In this document: positions 53,256 to 62,237 of the stretch, in pieces
Layout: every line of letters starts with the position of its first letter
Numbering within the stretch: the stretch's first letter is position 1
From: Sandaracinobacteroides sp039808025
GTDB lineage: Bacteria > Pseudomonadota > Alphaproteobacteria > Sphingomonadales > Sphingomonadaceae
Reading direction: 5' to 3'
Assembly: GCA_039808025.1 (NCBI GenBank)
Contig: JBDHSK010000005.1
Coordinates: forward strand, 1 to 64,000
DNA length: 64,000 bases
Made by a program: the position numbers and the translations under genes
Notes under the pieces: model-generated
Told to the model about the DNA's origin: nothing
Seen by the model: only the letters and a program-made list of their open reading frames with translations
The model's database searches: none

Positions 53256-54809
53256 CTAACGGCTGCGCATGGCGTTGGCCTCGGTGACGTCAAGCCGGGC
53301 AACCCACGGATCGTCTTTGGCGACGGCCTGACCATCGGCCTGGAATTCCAGCAACGGGTCGGTTCTTGCAGTCACGGCCGGCCAGTCGGGCAGCCCCGGC
53401 CCATTGGGGTTGCCACTGGTGGCGAAATTGACCCAATAGCGGTGCATCATCGATGCCACTGCGGAATCAGCCGCCATCAACTGCGGGCCGAGCACGGTGG
53501 GCAGGGTATCGAAGACATAGGCCACCTCGCTGGAGTGTTCAGCGCCCTTGATCGGCTTGTCGCGTTTGTTTTCAGCAACATAGGAAAAGCGGAACAGCCA
53601 GGCGGGAACACCTTTGGCGGCAACGGTGCGCGCGGCAAGGCGTGCTGGCTCCACCATCAGCCGGTCACGGCCGATCATGCCGTTGACGGCCGCCAGCGTG
53701 GCGGTGCCATCGGGGTCATACGCCTGACGGGCGGTGTCGGCATAGGGGCCGAAGTCGGCAAAGGCTGCATCCTTGCTGGCAGCGCGGTTGAGACCGAGGT
53801 CGGCCTCGTCAGCACCGACGAGCAGCGGCAGCGGAGAAGCGGCCGACAAGGCCTCTGCTGGCGGGGCAGTCACGATCGTTCCGTCGACCATCGGCCCGGA
53901 GAAGCGCTCGCGCTCGCCCAGAAACAGCAGGCCAAGGGCTGTCAGGTTGCCGGCGATCTTTTCCGCGGGAAGGGCCCGCAGGGCAGCAAGGGCGGCGGCA
54001 TCGGTTCCGCTGATTCCCACGCTGTTGGCAAAGGCGACGCCGATCGCCTCGGCTGACGGGTGTTCGGGGGTGGCGCGATCCAGATACTGGGGGCCAAGCA
54101 ACTGGGTGCGCCCTCCGCCCGACTGGGCGATCACCCGGTTGAACAGGTGCCTGGCCAGTGGCGACCCCATAAGTTCGAGAACGGATTGCCCGCCAGCCGA
54201 AGCTCCCATCAGGGTGATATTCTCAGGGTCGCCGCCAAAGGCGGCAATGTTGCGCTTTACCCATTGCAGCGCCGCGATCTGGTCGAGATAGCCATAATTG
54301 CCCTTTGGCTCGTCGGGATGCTCAGACGACAGTGCCGGGTGGGCAAAGAATCCGAAGCGCCCCAGCCGGTAATTGGGGGCAACGAACACCAGGCCATCGC
54401 GGGCGAAGGCAGCGCCCGAGGCTTCGGCGGGAACATTCGATCCGGAAACGAAGGCGCCGCCATGTATCCACACCAGCACCGGCCGCTTGCCCGTTGCACC
54501 GGCCGGACGCCAGATGTTGAGGGTCAGGCAGTCTTCCGATGGCTGGTGGGCGCGATCACTGGCCGGACGCATGCAGTCAGGCCCGAAGCGCGTGGCGTCG
54601 CGCTCTCCTGTCCAGGAGGCTGGAGGTTGCGGTGGCCGCCAGCGCAGGGCGCCGACCGGCGGGGCAGCGAACGGCACGCCCTTGAACACCTCGACGCCGT
54701 GTTCAGAGCTGCCGCGCAGGCTGCCATTGGCGGTTGTCACCAGTTGGGCCTCGCTGGCGCCACTGATGGCGAAGAGGGCGAGCCCGGCGAGGATCAGGCG
54801 CACCGCCAT
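53256..54809 (-). CDS. Type B carboxylesterase, secreted
   Basis: 517 residues with a signal peptide (ending SGASEAQL). The catalytic Ser is in MGASAGGQSV and the oxyanion region in WIHGGAFVSGS, typical of the acetylcholinesterase-like family; DCLTLNIWRP is present. It may remove acyl groups from glycans, given its neighbours, but the substrate is unknown. Only one base separates its ATG from the GH3 stop. Confidence 0.92.
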   Translation of the reverse strand: MAVRLILAGLALFAISGASEAQLVTTANGSLRGSSEHGVEVFKGVPFAAPPVGALRWRPPQPPASWTGERDATRFGPDCMRPASDRAHQPSEDCLTLNIWRPAGATGKRPVLVWIHGGAFVSGSNVPAEASGAAFARDGLVFVAPNYRLGRFGFFAHPALSSEHPDEPKGNYGYLDQIAALQWVKRNIAAFGGDPENITLMGASAGGQSVLELMGSPLARHLFNRVIAQSGGGRTQLLGPQYLDRATPEHPSAEAIGVAFANSVGISGTDAAALAALRALPAEKIAGNLTALGLLFLGERERFSGPMVDGTIVTAPPAEALSAASPLPLLVGADEADLGLNRAASKDAAFADFGPYADTARQAYDPDGTATLAAVNGMIGRDRLMVEPARLAARTVAAKGVPAWLFRFSYVAENKRDKPIKGAEHSSEVAYVFDTLPTVLGPQLMAADSAVASMMHRYWVNFATSGNPNGPGLPDWPAVTARTDPLLEFQADGQAVAKDDPWVARLDVTEANAMRSR

Positions 54810-54810
54810 G

Positions 54811-57081
54811 TCAGCGTTGCCGGGGCTGCGTGGCAGCCGTCAGCGAAACGCTGCCGGTGAGCATTGGCTCGCCTGCAGATTTGCCGACGAAAAACCGGTA
54901 TTGCCCGGCCGGACGGACCCATTGCCCGTTCTTTTCGTCGTACGAAAGCAACAGCCACGGGTCAGCGTCGATGACCACATCTCGGCTTTCTCCGGGTTCG
55001 AGTCTGATTTTCACCCACCCGGCCAGCCGGTGGGTTCGCCCGGGAGGGGCCACATACAATTGCGCGACTTCCGTGCCCTGACGTTTCCCGGTGTTGGTGA
55101 TACGCGCCGTCACCTGCAGCGTGGCACCGCCGGTCGCTGCCAGCCGGTCGTAACCGAAACTGGTATAGGTCAGGCCATGGCCGAACGAGAACAGCGGCTT
55201 TGTTCCCGTCCGCTCGAACCAGCGGTAGCCGATGTCGCTGCCCTCGACATAGTCGATCGCGAAGGGATCATAGGTGACGCCAATGCCGAGAGGGCGTTGC
55301 TTTGCCGGATCGTATCCCGGCACCCTTGGGTGGGGAAGCTGCGCAGCGCTGGCGGGAAAGCTGATGGGCAGGCGGCCCTCTGGTGACCGTGCGCCGGTGA
55401 GGATCGCCGCCATCGCCTCGCCGCCGCGCTGCCCCGAGAACCACGCCTCAAGCACGGCACCCACCTTGTCGAGCCACGGCATGGCGACGGGGTTGCCGGT
55501 CTGAAGCACCACCGCCGTGCGCGGGTTGGCTTCGGCCACCGCCGCGATCATGGCGTCCTGCCCATAGGGCAGCGAGAAATCGGCATGATCGACGCCCTCC
55601 ATCTCGGGCTTGACGGCAAAGACGATGACGAGATCGGCCTGCCCAGCCACCGCTGCCGCACGGGTGGCATCGCTGCCGTCATCGAACCGGATGGTTGCCG
55701 CCGGAAGGGCTGCTTGCAGGGCCTTGAGCGGCGAGGACAGGCCATAGCTGGGGGCCAGCAGCGCCGACAGCGGGTTCATGCCCGGAGCGTCGCGATACAC
55801 GCCGCCCCACGGGATCACCTGAGAGGATCCGCCTCCGATCGGCACACCCTTGTCGGCGTGGCGGCCGATCACCGCGATCGTCCGGGTGGTTTTCGCCAGT
55901 GGCAGCAGCCCATCGTTCTTCAGCAGCACCATGCCGGCTTCGGCCATCGCCTGTGCCCGGGCGCTGTGGGCTTCCCGATCGATGGTCCCGCCGGGGGTGG
56001 CTGGCTGGTCAAGGGCGCCGACCACGGCCATGGCCCGGACGATCCGGAACGCCATGTCGCGCAGGCGCTCGCGGCTGATCTCGCCGGACTTCACGGCGTC
56101 GGCGAGCCCGCCGAAATAATCCTTGTCTTGTGGGGACTGCTGGTCGAGACCCGCCGTCACCGATGGTTTAAGGCTGTGAACGGCGCCCCAGTCAGACATC
56201 ACCCAGCCGGGATAGCGCCAGTCCCCCTTCAGCACGCTCGCCAGCAGGAAGTCGTTTTCGCAGGCATGGGTGCCGTTCACCTTGTTGTAGGCACACATGA
56301 TCGAGGCCGGACGCCCGTGCCTGATGCCGATTTCAAACGCCAGCAGGTCGGATTCGCGCAGGGCGCTTTCGCTGATGCGGGCATCATAGACGAACCGGCC
56401 GCTTTCCTGCGGATTCAGCGTGTAGTGCTTGATTGTCGAAGCTACGGGATATGTCTGGATACCAGCGATCTGCTGGGCGACCATGGTGCCCGCCAGCAAC
56501 GGGTCTTCGCCCAGATATTCAAAGTTCCGGCCATTACGCAGTTCCCGCGCCAGGTTGACGCCCCCCGCCAGCATGACGTTGATGCCCTTGGCGAACGCTT
56601 CGGCTCCGATGATTGCGCCTGCTTCACGGGCCATTGCCGGGTCGAAGGTGGCGGCCAGCGACAGCGTGGCGGGAAGCGCCGTCGATTGCTGGCCCGGCCG
56701 CAGATAGCCGACATCAGCAACACCGAGGCTGGCGTCAGCGAGGTGCAGCGCCGGAAAGCCAACCCGGGGGATGGCGGGAACGAAGCCGGCGGTACCGATG
56801 GCCCCGGCGGGCTTGGGAATGCGCATGTTCTCGGGGATGAAATCGGGAAGGGGGATGCCGAGGTCGAGCAGACTTCCCCCCGAAATCGAGCGGGTGAGGG
56901 CGGCCTGCTCTTCCAGCGTCATGGCGTCGACGATCGCTGCCGCCTGCTTTTCGGCGGCCTGAATCCGCGCGGCCGGGGCGGAGAGACCCGTGTGCAGCTG
57001 TGTTGCAGCGGCAACGGCGGGGATTGGTGCGCTGATCAAGGCAGCGATCGCCAGCATGAAGGCTGGACGGGACTGTCCCAT
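54811..57081 (-). CDS. GH3 family beta-glycosidase, secreted
   Basis: 756 residues, with a signal peptide ending at PAVAA. The N-terminal barrel holds IKHYTLNPQE and the nucleophile Asp in GWVMSDWGAVHS; the second domain (VLLKNDGLLPL, then FSGQRGGEAMAAIL) and a C-terminal fibronectin-III-like domain (YRWFERTGTKPLFSFGHGLTYTSF) follow. The activity may be beta-glucosidase, xylosidase or N-acetylglucosaminidase. It lies 19 bases after tetR and 1 base before the esterase. Confidence 0.95.
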   Translation of the reverse strand: MGQSRPAFMLAIAALISAPIPAVAAATQLHTGLSAPAARIQAAEKQAAAIVDAMTLEEQAALTRSISGGSLLDLGIPLPDFIPENMRIPKPAGAIGTAGFVPAIPRVGFPALHLADASLGVADVGYLRPGQQSTALPATLSLAATFDPAMAREAGAIIGAEAFAKGINVMLAGGVNLARELRNGRNFEYLGEDPLLAGTMVAQQIAGIQTYPVASTIKHYTLNPQESGRFVYDARISESALRESDLLAFEIGIRHGRPASIMCAYNKVNGTHACENDFLLASVLKGDWRYPGWVMSDWGAVHSLKPSVTAGLDQQSPQDKDYFGGLADAVKSGEISRERLRDMAFRIVRAMAVVGALDQPATPGGTIDREAHSARAQAMAEAGMVLLKNDGLLPLAKTTRTIAVIGRHADKGVPIGGGSSQVIPWGGVYRDAPGMNPLSALLAPSYGLSSPLKALQAALPAATIRFDDGSDATRAAAVAGQADLVIVFAVKPEMEGVDHADFSLPYGQDAMIAAVAEANPRTAVVLQTGNPVAMPWLDKVGAVLEAWFSGQRGGEAMAAILTGARSPEGRLPISFPASAAQLPHPRVPGYDPAKQRPLGIGVTYDPFAIDYVEGSDIGYRWFERTGTKPLFSFGHGLTYTSFGYDRLAATGGATLQVTARITNTGKRQGTEVAQLYVAPPGRTHRLAGWVKIRLEPGESRDVVIDADPWLLLSYDEKNGQWVRPAGQYRFFVGKSAGEPMLTGSVSLTAATQPRQR

Positions 57082-57100
57082 AGGTTACTCCTGATTGAAA

Positions 57101-57724
57101 TCATTCGTCGCCGACTGCGAGAATGCCGGCGTCGAGTCCGGCTTCGAGGAGCCGGGACAACAGCCTGACCGAGTCGGTAACTCCCTGAGGCTCGGGGGCG
57201 AGAACCTGAGCGATCGACAGACCGCGCAGGGCCCACACCACCAGCCGCATGACCGCCATGGTGCCCTCTGCGACATCAGGCGCCATCAGGTGGGTGAAAG
57301 TGCGGGCGCGCGCCTCGATTCGTGCCTGCACCGGCGCCAGCTGTTCGCAAAGCTGCGTATCGCTGCGTGAACCCTGCAGGATTTCGAGAACGGCCACACC
57401 GGATGGGCGGCTGAGAACCTTCCATGCCATTTCCGGGTAGGCAAGAATGCGTGATCGGTGATCATGCACGCCCTTCAGATGTTCGGCATATTGTTTCAGT
57501 TCTTCCTCGAACACCGCCTCGACGACAAAGGTCATCAAGTCGGCCTTGGTGCGGAACTGGTGGAGCATCGCTCCGCGACTGACCCCCGCCATCTGGGCAA
57601 CCAGCGTTGTCGAGGTTGCAGCATAGCCATGCTGGTGCAATGCTTCGATGGCGGCCGCCAGCAGGGCTTCGCGCGTCGCGGCGCTGCGGTCGGCCTGCCT
57701 GCGCCTCTCTTTAGCCTCTGCCAT
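57101..57724 (-). CDS. TetR family transcriptional regulator
   Basis: 207 residues. The N-terminal helix-turn-helix is clear (LHQHGYAATSTTLVAQMAGV, then SRGAMLHQFRTKADL), followed by a helical ligand domain with no family I can name. It heads the GH3-esterase-GH20 run and lies divergent from the sulfatase, with a palindromic site right upstream of its own ATG. It is the likely local repressor, released by a breakdown product of the glycan. Confidence 0.92.
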   Translation of the reverse strand: MAEAKERRRQADRSAATREALLAAAIEALHQHGYAATSTTLVAQMAGVSRGAMLHQFRTKADLMTFVVEAVFEEELKQYAEHLKGVHDHRSRILAYPEMAWKVLSRPSGVAVLEILQGSRSDTQLCEQLAPVQARIEARARTFTHLMAPDVAEGTMAVMRLVVWALRGLSIAQVLAPEPQGVTDSVRLLSRLLEAGLDAGILAVGDE

Positions 57725-57738
57725 TCCTCACCCCGTTA

Positions 57739-57762
57739 TTTACAAGCAGCATTGACTGTAAC
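57739..57762. promoter_or_regulatory. Operator-like site between tetR and the sulfatase gene (site 2)
   Basis: TTTACAAGCAG (57739-57749), CA, TTGACTGTAAC (57752-57762). It lies 15 bases before the tetR start and 100 bases before the sulfatase start, so one bound protein could control both. It shares TTATTTACA and the TGA-T-TG half with site 1. Confidence 0.5.
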
Positions 57763-57862
57763 ATATGGTGGTGACGGCGGCATGGCAAGCCCCGAAGCGT
57801 GGCGGTGCGGAATCCGTCATCGCGGGCGGGCGGGCGACGGACGACAGGCGGAGTATGCAGAC

Positions 57863-59737
57863 ATGAGCATCGACCGGCGAACGATTCTGACAGGCATGAC
57901 CGGCGCGGCTGCCGCCAGTGTGGCGCCGGCCAAGGCGGTTGCTGCGCCAGACCGTCCCAATATCCTGTGGCTGGTGAGCGAGGACAACAACCCGTTCATT
58001 GGTGCCTATGGTGACACACTGGCCCACACGCCCACGATCGATGCGCTGGCGGCGGAAGGATTGCTGTTTCGTAATGTGTATTCCAATGCGCCAGTGTGCG
58101 CGCCATCACGGTTCGGCATTCTCACCGGCGTTTATCCGGAAAGCTGCGCTCCGGCCCAGCACATGCGCGCGGTGGGCAAGGTTTCGGGGCTGCTTCGCAC
58201 CTACCCCGAACTGCTGCGTCAGGCCGGCTATTTCTGCACCAACGCTGAAAAAACCGATTACAACTGCGATATCGATCCGGTGGGCATCTGGGACGCCCAG
58301 GGCAAGGACGCCCATTGGCGGCAGGCGCCGGCCGGCAAGCCGTTCATGTCGGTATTCAACTTCGAGACGACCCACGAATCGCGGTTGTTCAAGCCGGTCG
58401 CGGGACGGGTGAGACCGGATCAGGTGCGGGTCCCTGCCTACCTGCCCGATACGCCAGCCGTGCGCGCTGACATAGCCGCCTATTACAACCTGATCGAAGC
58501 GATGGATGGCGAGCTGGCGCAGCGACTGTCTGAACTGGAGGCGGATGGCCTGACCGACGACACCATCGTCTTTTATTACTCCGACAATGGCGGATCGCTG
58601 CCACGCTCGAAGCGCTATTGCTATGATGAAGGTCACCGCTGTGCGCTGGTGGTGCGGGTTCCTTCCAAATGGCGGCACCTGGCGCCGGCCGCTCCGGGCA
58701 GCGACATCAGCGCCCCGGTGTCGTTCATTGATCTTGCTCCAACTGTGTTGTCGATCGCCGGGGTGGCGGCGCCGGCGGTGATGCGGGGGCGGCCGTTCCT
58801 CGGCTCGCGGCTGGCCGGGCCGCCGCAACTGGCCTTTGGAATGCGCAACCGCATGGACGAGCGCATCGATTTCATCCGCACTGTAACCGATGGCCGCTGG
58901 CGCTATATCCGCAACTACATGCCGCACCGTCCGTGGGGGCAGCACCAGGCGTTTGCCTGGCTGGCGCGCGGGTATCAATCGTGGGAGCAGGCATGGCTGG
59001 CGGGCGAACTCAACCCCGACCAGAGCCGGTTCTTCGGCGGCAAACCCTTCGAGGAACTGTACGATCTGCAAGCCGACCGTGACCAGATTCACAATCTGAC
59101 AGCAGAGCCGGGGGCACGGCCGGTGCTCGTCCGCCTGCGCCGGGCGCTCGATGCGCATATGCTGGCGATCAATGACAACGGTTTTCTGCCGGAAGCCATG
59201 GCGGGCGAGGGCCTGCTGGAAAGCCGCAATCGCCGCGTCTATCCGCTGCGTCGGCTGATGGCGCTGGGAAGTGCCGCGGCCCGCAGGGACCCGCGCAAGC
59301 GCCAGCTGTTCCATCAGGCAGCCCGCGATCCGGCGCCGGTGGTGCGCTTTTGGGGCGGCATGGGCCTGCTGATGCTGGGGGCCAAGGCCGGCGCCGACGC
59401 AATACGCACGCTGGAAACACTGTTGGCCGACCCGGTGCCGCAGGTGGCGATCGTCGCCGCCGAGGCACTGACGCATCTGGGGGATCCGGCTGTATCTGTG
59501 GCCTTTCTGGGCGACATCGTTGCCAGTGACGCGCCATGGCAGATCCGCCTGCAGGCGCTGGCGGCGCTGACCGCCATTGGCGAGCCGGCGCGGGCGGTGC
59601 TGCCGGCCATCCGCGCCGCCGGCGAGACGCCGCAGGAATATCTTTATATGGCGGGCCGTTATCTGGCGACCAGGCTCGACGGCACCTACACCCCGCAAAC
59701 GCCGATCTTCAGCCGCACGCCCCTGTGGCGGGATTGA
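57863..59737 (+). CDS. Type I sulfatase with a HEAT-like repeat tail, exported
   Basis: 624 residues. A twin-arginine-like signal (DRRTILTGMTGAAA) is followed by RPNILWLVSEDN and the formylglycine site CAPSR (Cys79). Metal ligands recur in YYSDNGGS. After the catalytic part, residues about 490-600 form helical HEAT-like repeats (PVVRFWGGMGLLMLG, PQVAIVAAEALTHLG, WQIRLQALAALTAIG). A formylglycine-generating enzyme must be encoded elsewhere. The S-E-D-N and HMRA pattern resembles sulfamidase-like members, so the substrate could carry N- or O-linked sulfate. Expressed divergently from tetR. Confidence 0.9.
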   Translation: MSIDRRTILTGMTGAAAASVAPAKAVAAPDRPNILWLVSEDNNPFIGAYGDTLAHTPTIDALAAEGLLFRNVYSNAPVCAPSRFGILTGVYPESCAPAQHMRAVGKVSGLLRTYPELLRQAGYFCTNAEKTDYNCDIDPVGIWDAQGKDAHWRQAPAGKPFMSVFNFETTHESRLFKPVAGRVRPDQVRVPAYLPDTPAVRADIAAYYNLIEAMDGELAQRLSELEADGLTDDTIVFYYSDNGGSLPRSKRYCYDEGHRCALVVRVPSKWRHLAPAAPGSDISAPVSFIDLAPTVLSIAGVAAPAVMRGRPFLGSRLAGPPQLAFGMRNRMDERIDFIRTVTDGRWRYIRNYMPHRPWGQHQAFAWLARGYQSWEQAWLAGELNPDQSRFFGGKPFEELYDLQADRDQIHNLTAEPGARPVLVRLRRALDAHMLAINDNGFLPEAMAGEGLLESRNRRVYPLRRLMALGSAAARRDPRKRQLFHQAARDPAPVVRFWGGMGLLMLGAKAGADAIRTLETLLADPVPQVAIVAAEALTHLGDPAVSVAFLGDIVASDAPWQIRLQALAALTAIGEPARAVLPAIRAAGETPQEYLYMAGRYLATRLDGTYTPQTPIFSRTPLWRD

Positions 59738-59746
59738 TGGCATAAA

Positions 59747-59774
59747 CTTACAAACGGGCTTGACTGCTTGTAAG
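59747..59774. promoter_or_regulatory. Operator-like site upstream of the TonB receptor gene (site 3)
   Basis: CTTACAAACGG (59747-59757), GC, TTGACTG (59760-59766), then CTTGTAAG to 59774. The outer arms CTTACAA and TTGTAAG also form an inverted repeat. TTGACT could be a -35 box. The site is 62 bases before the receptor ATG. Confidence 0.5.
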
Positions 59775-59836
59775 TGACGAGTCTAAGCTGCAGGCAAGGA
59801 ATGTGCGCGTACGCGGCGCCGGATGGGGAGTTTGTC

Positions 59837-62125
59837 ATGGGACAATTGGGTGCGGTGCGGAGCCTGCTGCTTGGCTCGGTGGCGACGGCCATGCTGTGGG
59901 CAATGCCGGTGGCGGCGCAACGGCCCGGCGCCAGCGTGACGGCCGACCAGGGCGATGAGATCATCGTCACGGCGACGCGCCGTGAAGAACGCCTGCAGGA
60001 TGTGCCAGTCGCCGTCACGGCGATTTCCGCCAGGGAACTGGGCCAGTCGGGGCTCAAGGAAGCAACCGACATCCAGTATCTTGCCCCCAACATCACCTTC
60101 TCGTCGCAGAACCCGGTTGCCAATGGCGGCGGCTATCAGGTGCGCGGTATCGGCACCCAGACCTTCGACAGCGGCGTCGAGCAGACGGTCGGCCTGGTGG
60201 TAGACGGAGTGGTGATCGGCCTGTCCCGCGACCCCGGCGTCACCGGCTTTGCCGACATCGAGCGGATCGAGGTGCTGCGCGGCCCGCAGGGTACCCTGTT
60301 CGGGAAGAATGCCTCGGCCGGGGTGATCCAGATCGTTACCCGTAAGCCCCGGCTGGGCGAATCGTCGCTCGACCTCAGCTTTTCCCTGGGCGAGCGCAGT
60401 GACCAGGTGCAGCGCGCCACCGGCAACCTGCCGATCGGAGACACGGCGGCGCTGCGTGTCACGGCGTTCCGCACGGCGCAGCGTGGCGCCATCCCCAACA
60501 TTGTCAACCGCACCTATGTGGGCGACCGCGAGAATTATGGCGTTCGTGGCCGCTTCCTGTGGGAACCTTCAGACACGGTGTCGACGCTGCTGACAGCCGA
60601 GTATCAGAGCGCCTTCGCGCGTGACGCCCACACCATCGAATCGATGGGGCCGGAAACCAACCCCACGGTCAAGGCCTACATCGCCCGCTTTGCCGGCCTG
60701 CCCATTCAGCCGGGTCCGGGCGTCTTCGTCGCCTTCAACGACGGAGACTGGACGTCGGACCAGAAGCTGTGGAGCGTGCAGAACGAGCTGAACATCAAGG
60801 CGGGCGATCATCTGATCACCTCGATCACCGCCTATCGCGCCCTCAAGTCGGAACAGCTGGCCGATATCGATGCCGCGCCGGTTGATCTGTTCAATCACAG
60901 TGACGGCGGTGTCGACAGCAACCAGTTCACCCAGGAGCTCAGGTTGACCTCGCCATCGGGCAAGGCGCTCGAATATGTCTTCGGGCTCTATTATTATCGC
61001 ACCCACAATGCCGGCTGGGTGCTGCAGTATGGCAAGTTCGGCGGTCAGATGCCGCTGGTGCTGGCCGGTGGGCGTCGTGAACAGATCAACACGGTGAACA
61101 GCTATGCGGCTTTCGGCAATGTCACCTATGCCCTCACCGACAGCGTCAAGGTGATCGGCGGCCTGCGCTACACCAACGATCGCAACCACGGCACCCGCAC
61201 CATCACCAGGGTGACGTTTCCGCACTTCCTGCTCAGCAACGCCTTGCCCTATGATGGCACCGTCAAGGCGGACAATGTCTCGGGCCGGGTCGGGGTGCAG
61301 TTCCAGCCCGACCGCGACCTGATGCTCTATGCCACCTTCGCGACCGGCTACAAAGGCCCGGCGATCGACGGCACCAACGGCATCGTCAGTGAAGTGCGGC
61401 CGGAAACCGTAAAGAGCTATGAGCTGGGGCTGAAATCCACCCTGTTCGACAGCCGGGCGATCTTCAACCTCTCGCTCTACTGGTCGGATTTCAGCGATTT
61501 CCAGACCACGGCGCTTGATACCAATCGCACGCCGGCGGCGTTCGTTTTCACCAATGCCGGCGGGATGCGGGCGCGCGGGGTCGAGGTGGAAACCAGCTTC
61601 CGGGTCATGCCCGGGCTGACACTGGCGGCCAACGGCGCCTATTCCGACGCCACCTACCGCGATTTCTTCGGCCCCTGCTATCCTGGTCAGCCGGCATCGG
61701 CCCCCGGCGGCGGCGGCTGTTTCCTCCAGCCGGGCACCAGTGGCACCATGGTATCCGATTACGCCGGCTATGCCCTGCCAAATGCGCCGAAATGGTCATA
61801 CACGCTGCGCGCCAGCTTCGATCAGCCAGTGGGTAATGATCTGCGTGTCGATGGCGGCCTGAACTGGGCGTGGCGCAGTGCGACGCAGGTGGTGCTTGGC
61901 GACCCCAAGGCGCGGGTGCAGGCCTATGGCCTGCTGAACGGCTCGATTGGCATTGGCAGTGATAACGGGTCCTGGCGTTTCGGCCTTTATGCCCGCAACC
62001 TTTTCAACAAGCACTTCTTTGCACCGTATGCGGCCACACCGACATTCAACCCCGGCGGCTATCTGCGAATCATGAGCCCTGAGGCCTTCCGCACCATCGG
62101 CGCCACGGCGAGCTTCAGTTTCTGA
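59837..62125 (+). CDS. TonB-dependent outer-membrane receptor
   Basis: 762 residues. The signal peptide ends near PVAAQ. The TonB box region is DEIIVTATRREERLQDVPVAV, followed by the plug domain (IERIEVLRGPQGTLFGKNASAG) and a 22-strand-type barrel ending in Phe (ATASFSF). It would import oligosaccharides from the glycan digested outside. GGGGAG lies before the ATG at 59837. It follows the sulfatase on the same strand but has its own upstream operator-like site. Confidence 0.94.
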   Translation: MGQLGAVRSLLLGSVATAMLWAMPVAAQRPGASVTADQGDEIIVTATRREERLQDVPVAVTAISARELGQSGLKEATDIQYLAPNITFSSQNPVANGGGYQVRGIGTQTFDSGVEQTVGLVVDGVVIGLSRDPGVTGFADIERIEVLRGPQGTLFGKNASAGVIQIVTRKPRLGESSLDLSFSLGERSDQVQRATGNLPIGDTAALRVTAFRTAQRGAIPNIVNRTYVGDRENYGVRGRFLWEPSDTVSTLLTAEYQSAFARDAHTIESMGPETNPTVKAYIARFAGLPIQPGPGVFVAFNDGDWTSDQKLWSVQNELNIKAGDHLITSITAYRALKSEQLADIDAAPVDLFNHSDGGVDSNQFTQELRLTSPSGKALEYVFGLYYYRTHNAGWVLQYGKFGGQMPLVLAGGRREQINTVNSYAAFGNVTYALTDSVKVIGGLRYTNDRNHGTRTITRVTFPHFLLSNALPYDGTVKADNVSGRVGVQFQPDRDLMLYATFATGYKGPAIDGTNGIVSEVRPETVKSYELGLKSTLFDSRAIFNLSLYWSDFSDFQTTALDTNRTPAAFVFTNAGGMRARGVEVETSFRVMPGLTLAANGAYSDATYRDFFGPCYPGQPASAPGGGGCFLQPGTSGTMVSDYAGYALPNAPKWSYTLRASFDQPVGNDLRVDGGLNWAWRSATQVVLGDPKARVQAYGLLNGSIGIGSDNGSWRFGLYARNLFNKHFFAPYAATPTFNPGGYLRIMSPEAFRTIGATASFSF

Positions 62126-62237
62126 TCGGGCAGGTGCGGGAATCACCCCACCGACTGCTTGTCGCGGTGCTGATGTTTGTGCAGAACACACCGCGAAGCC
62201 GGAACCCAGGCAAGCCGGCGAAAAGGGGATGCGGCTG

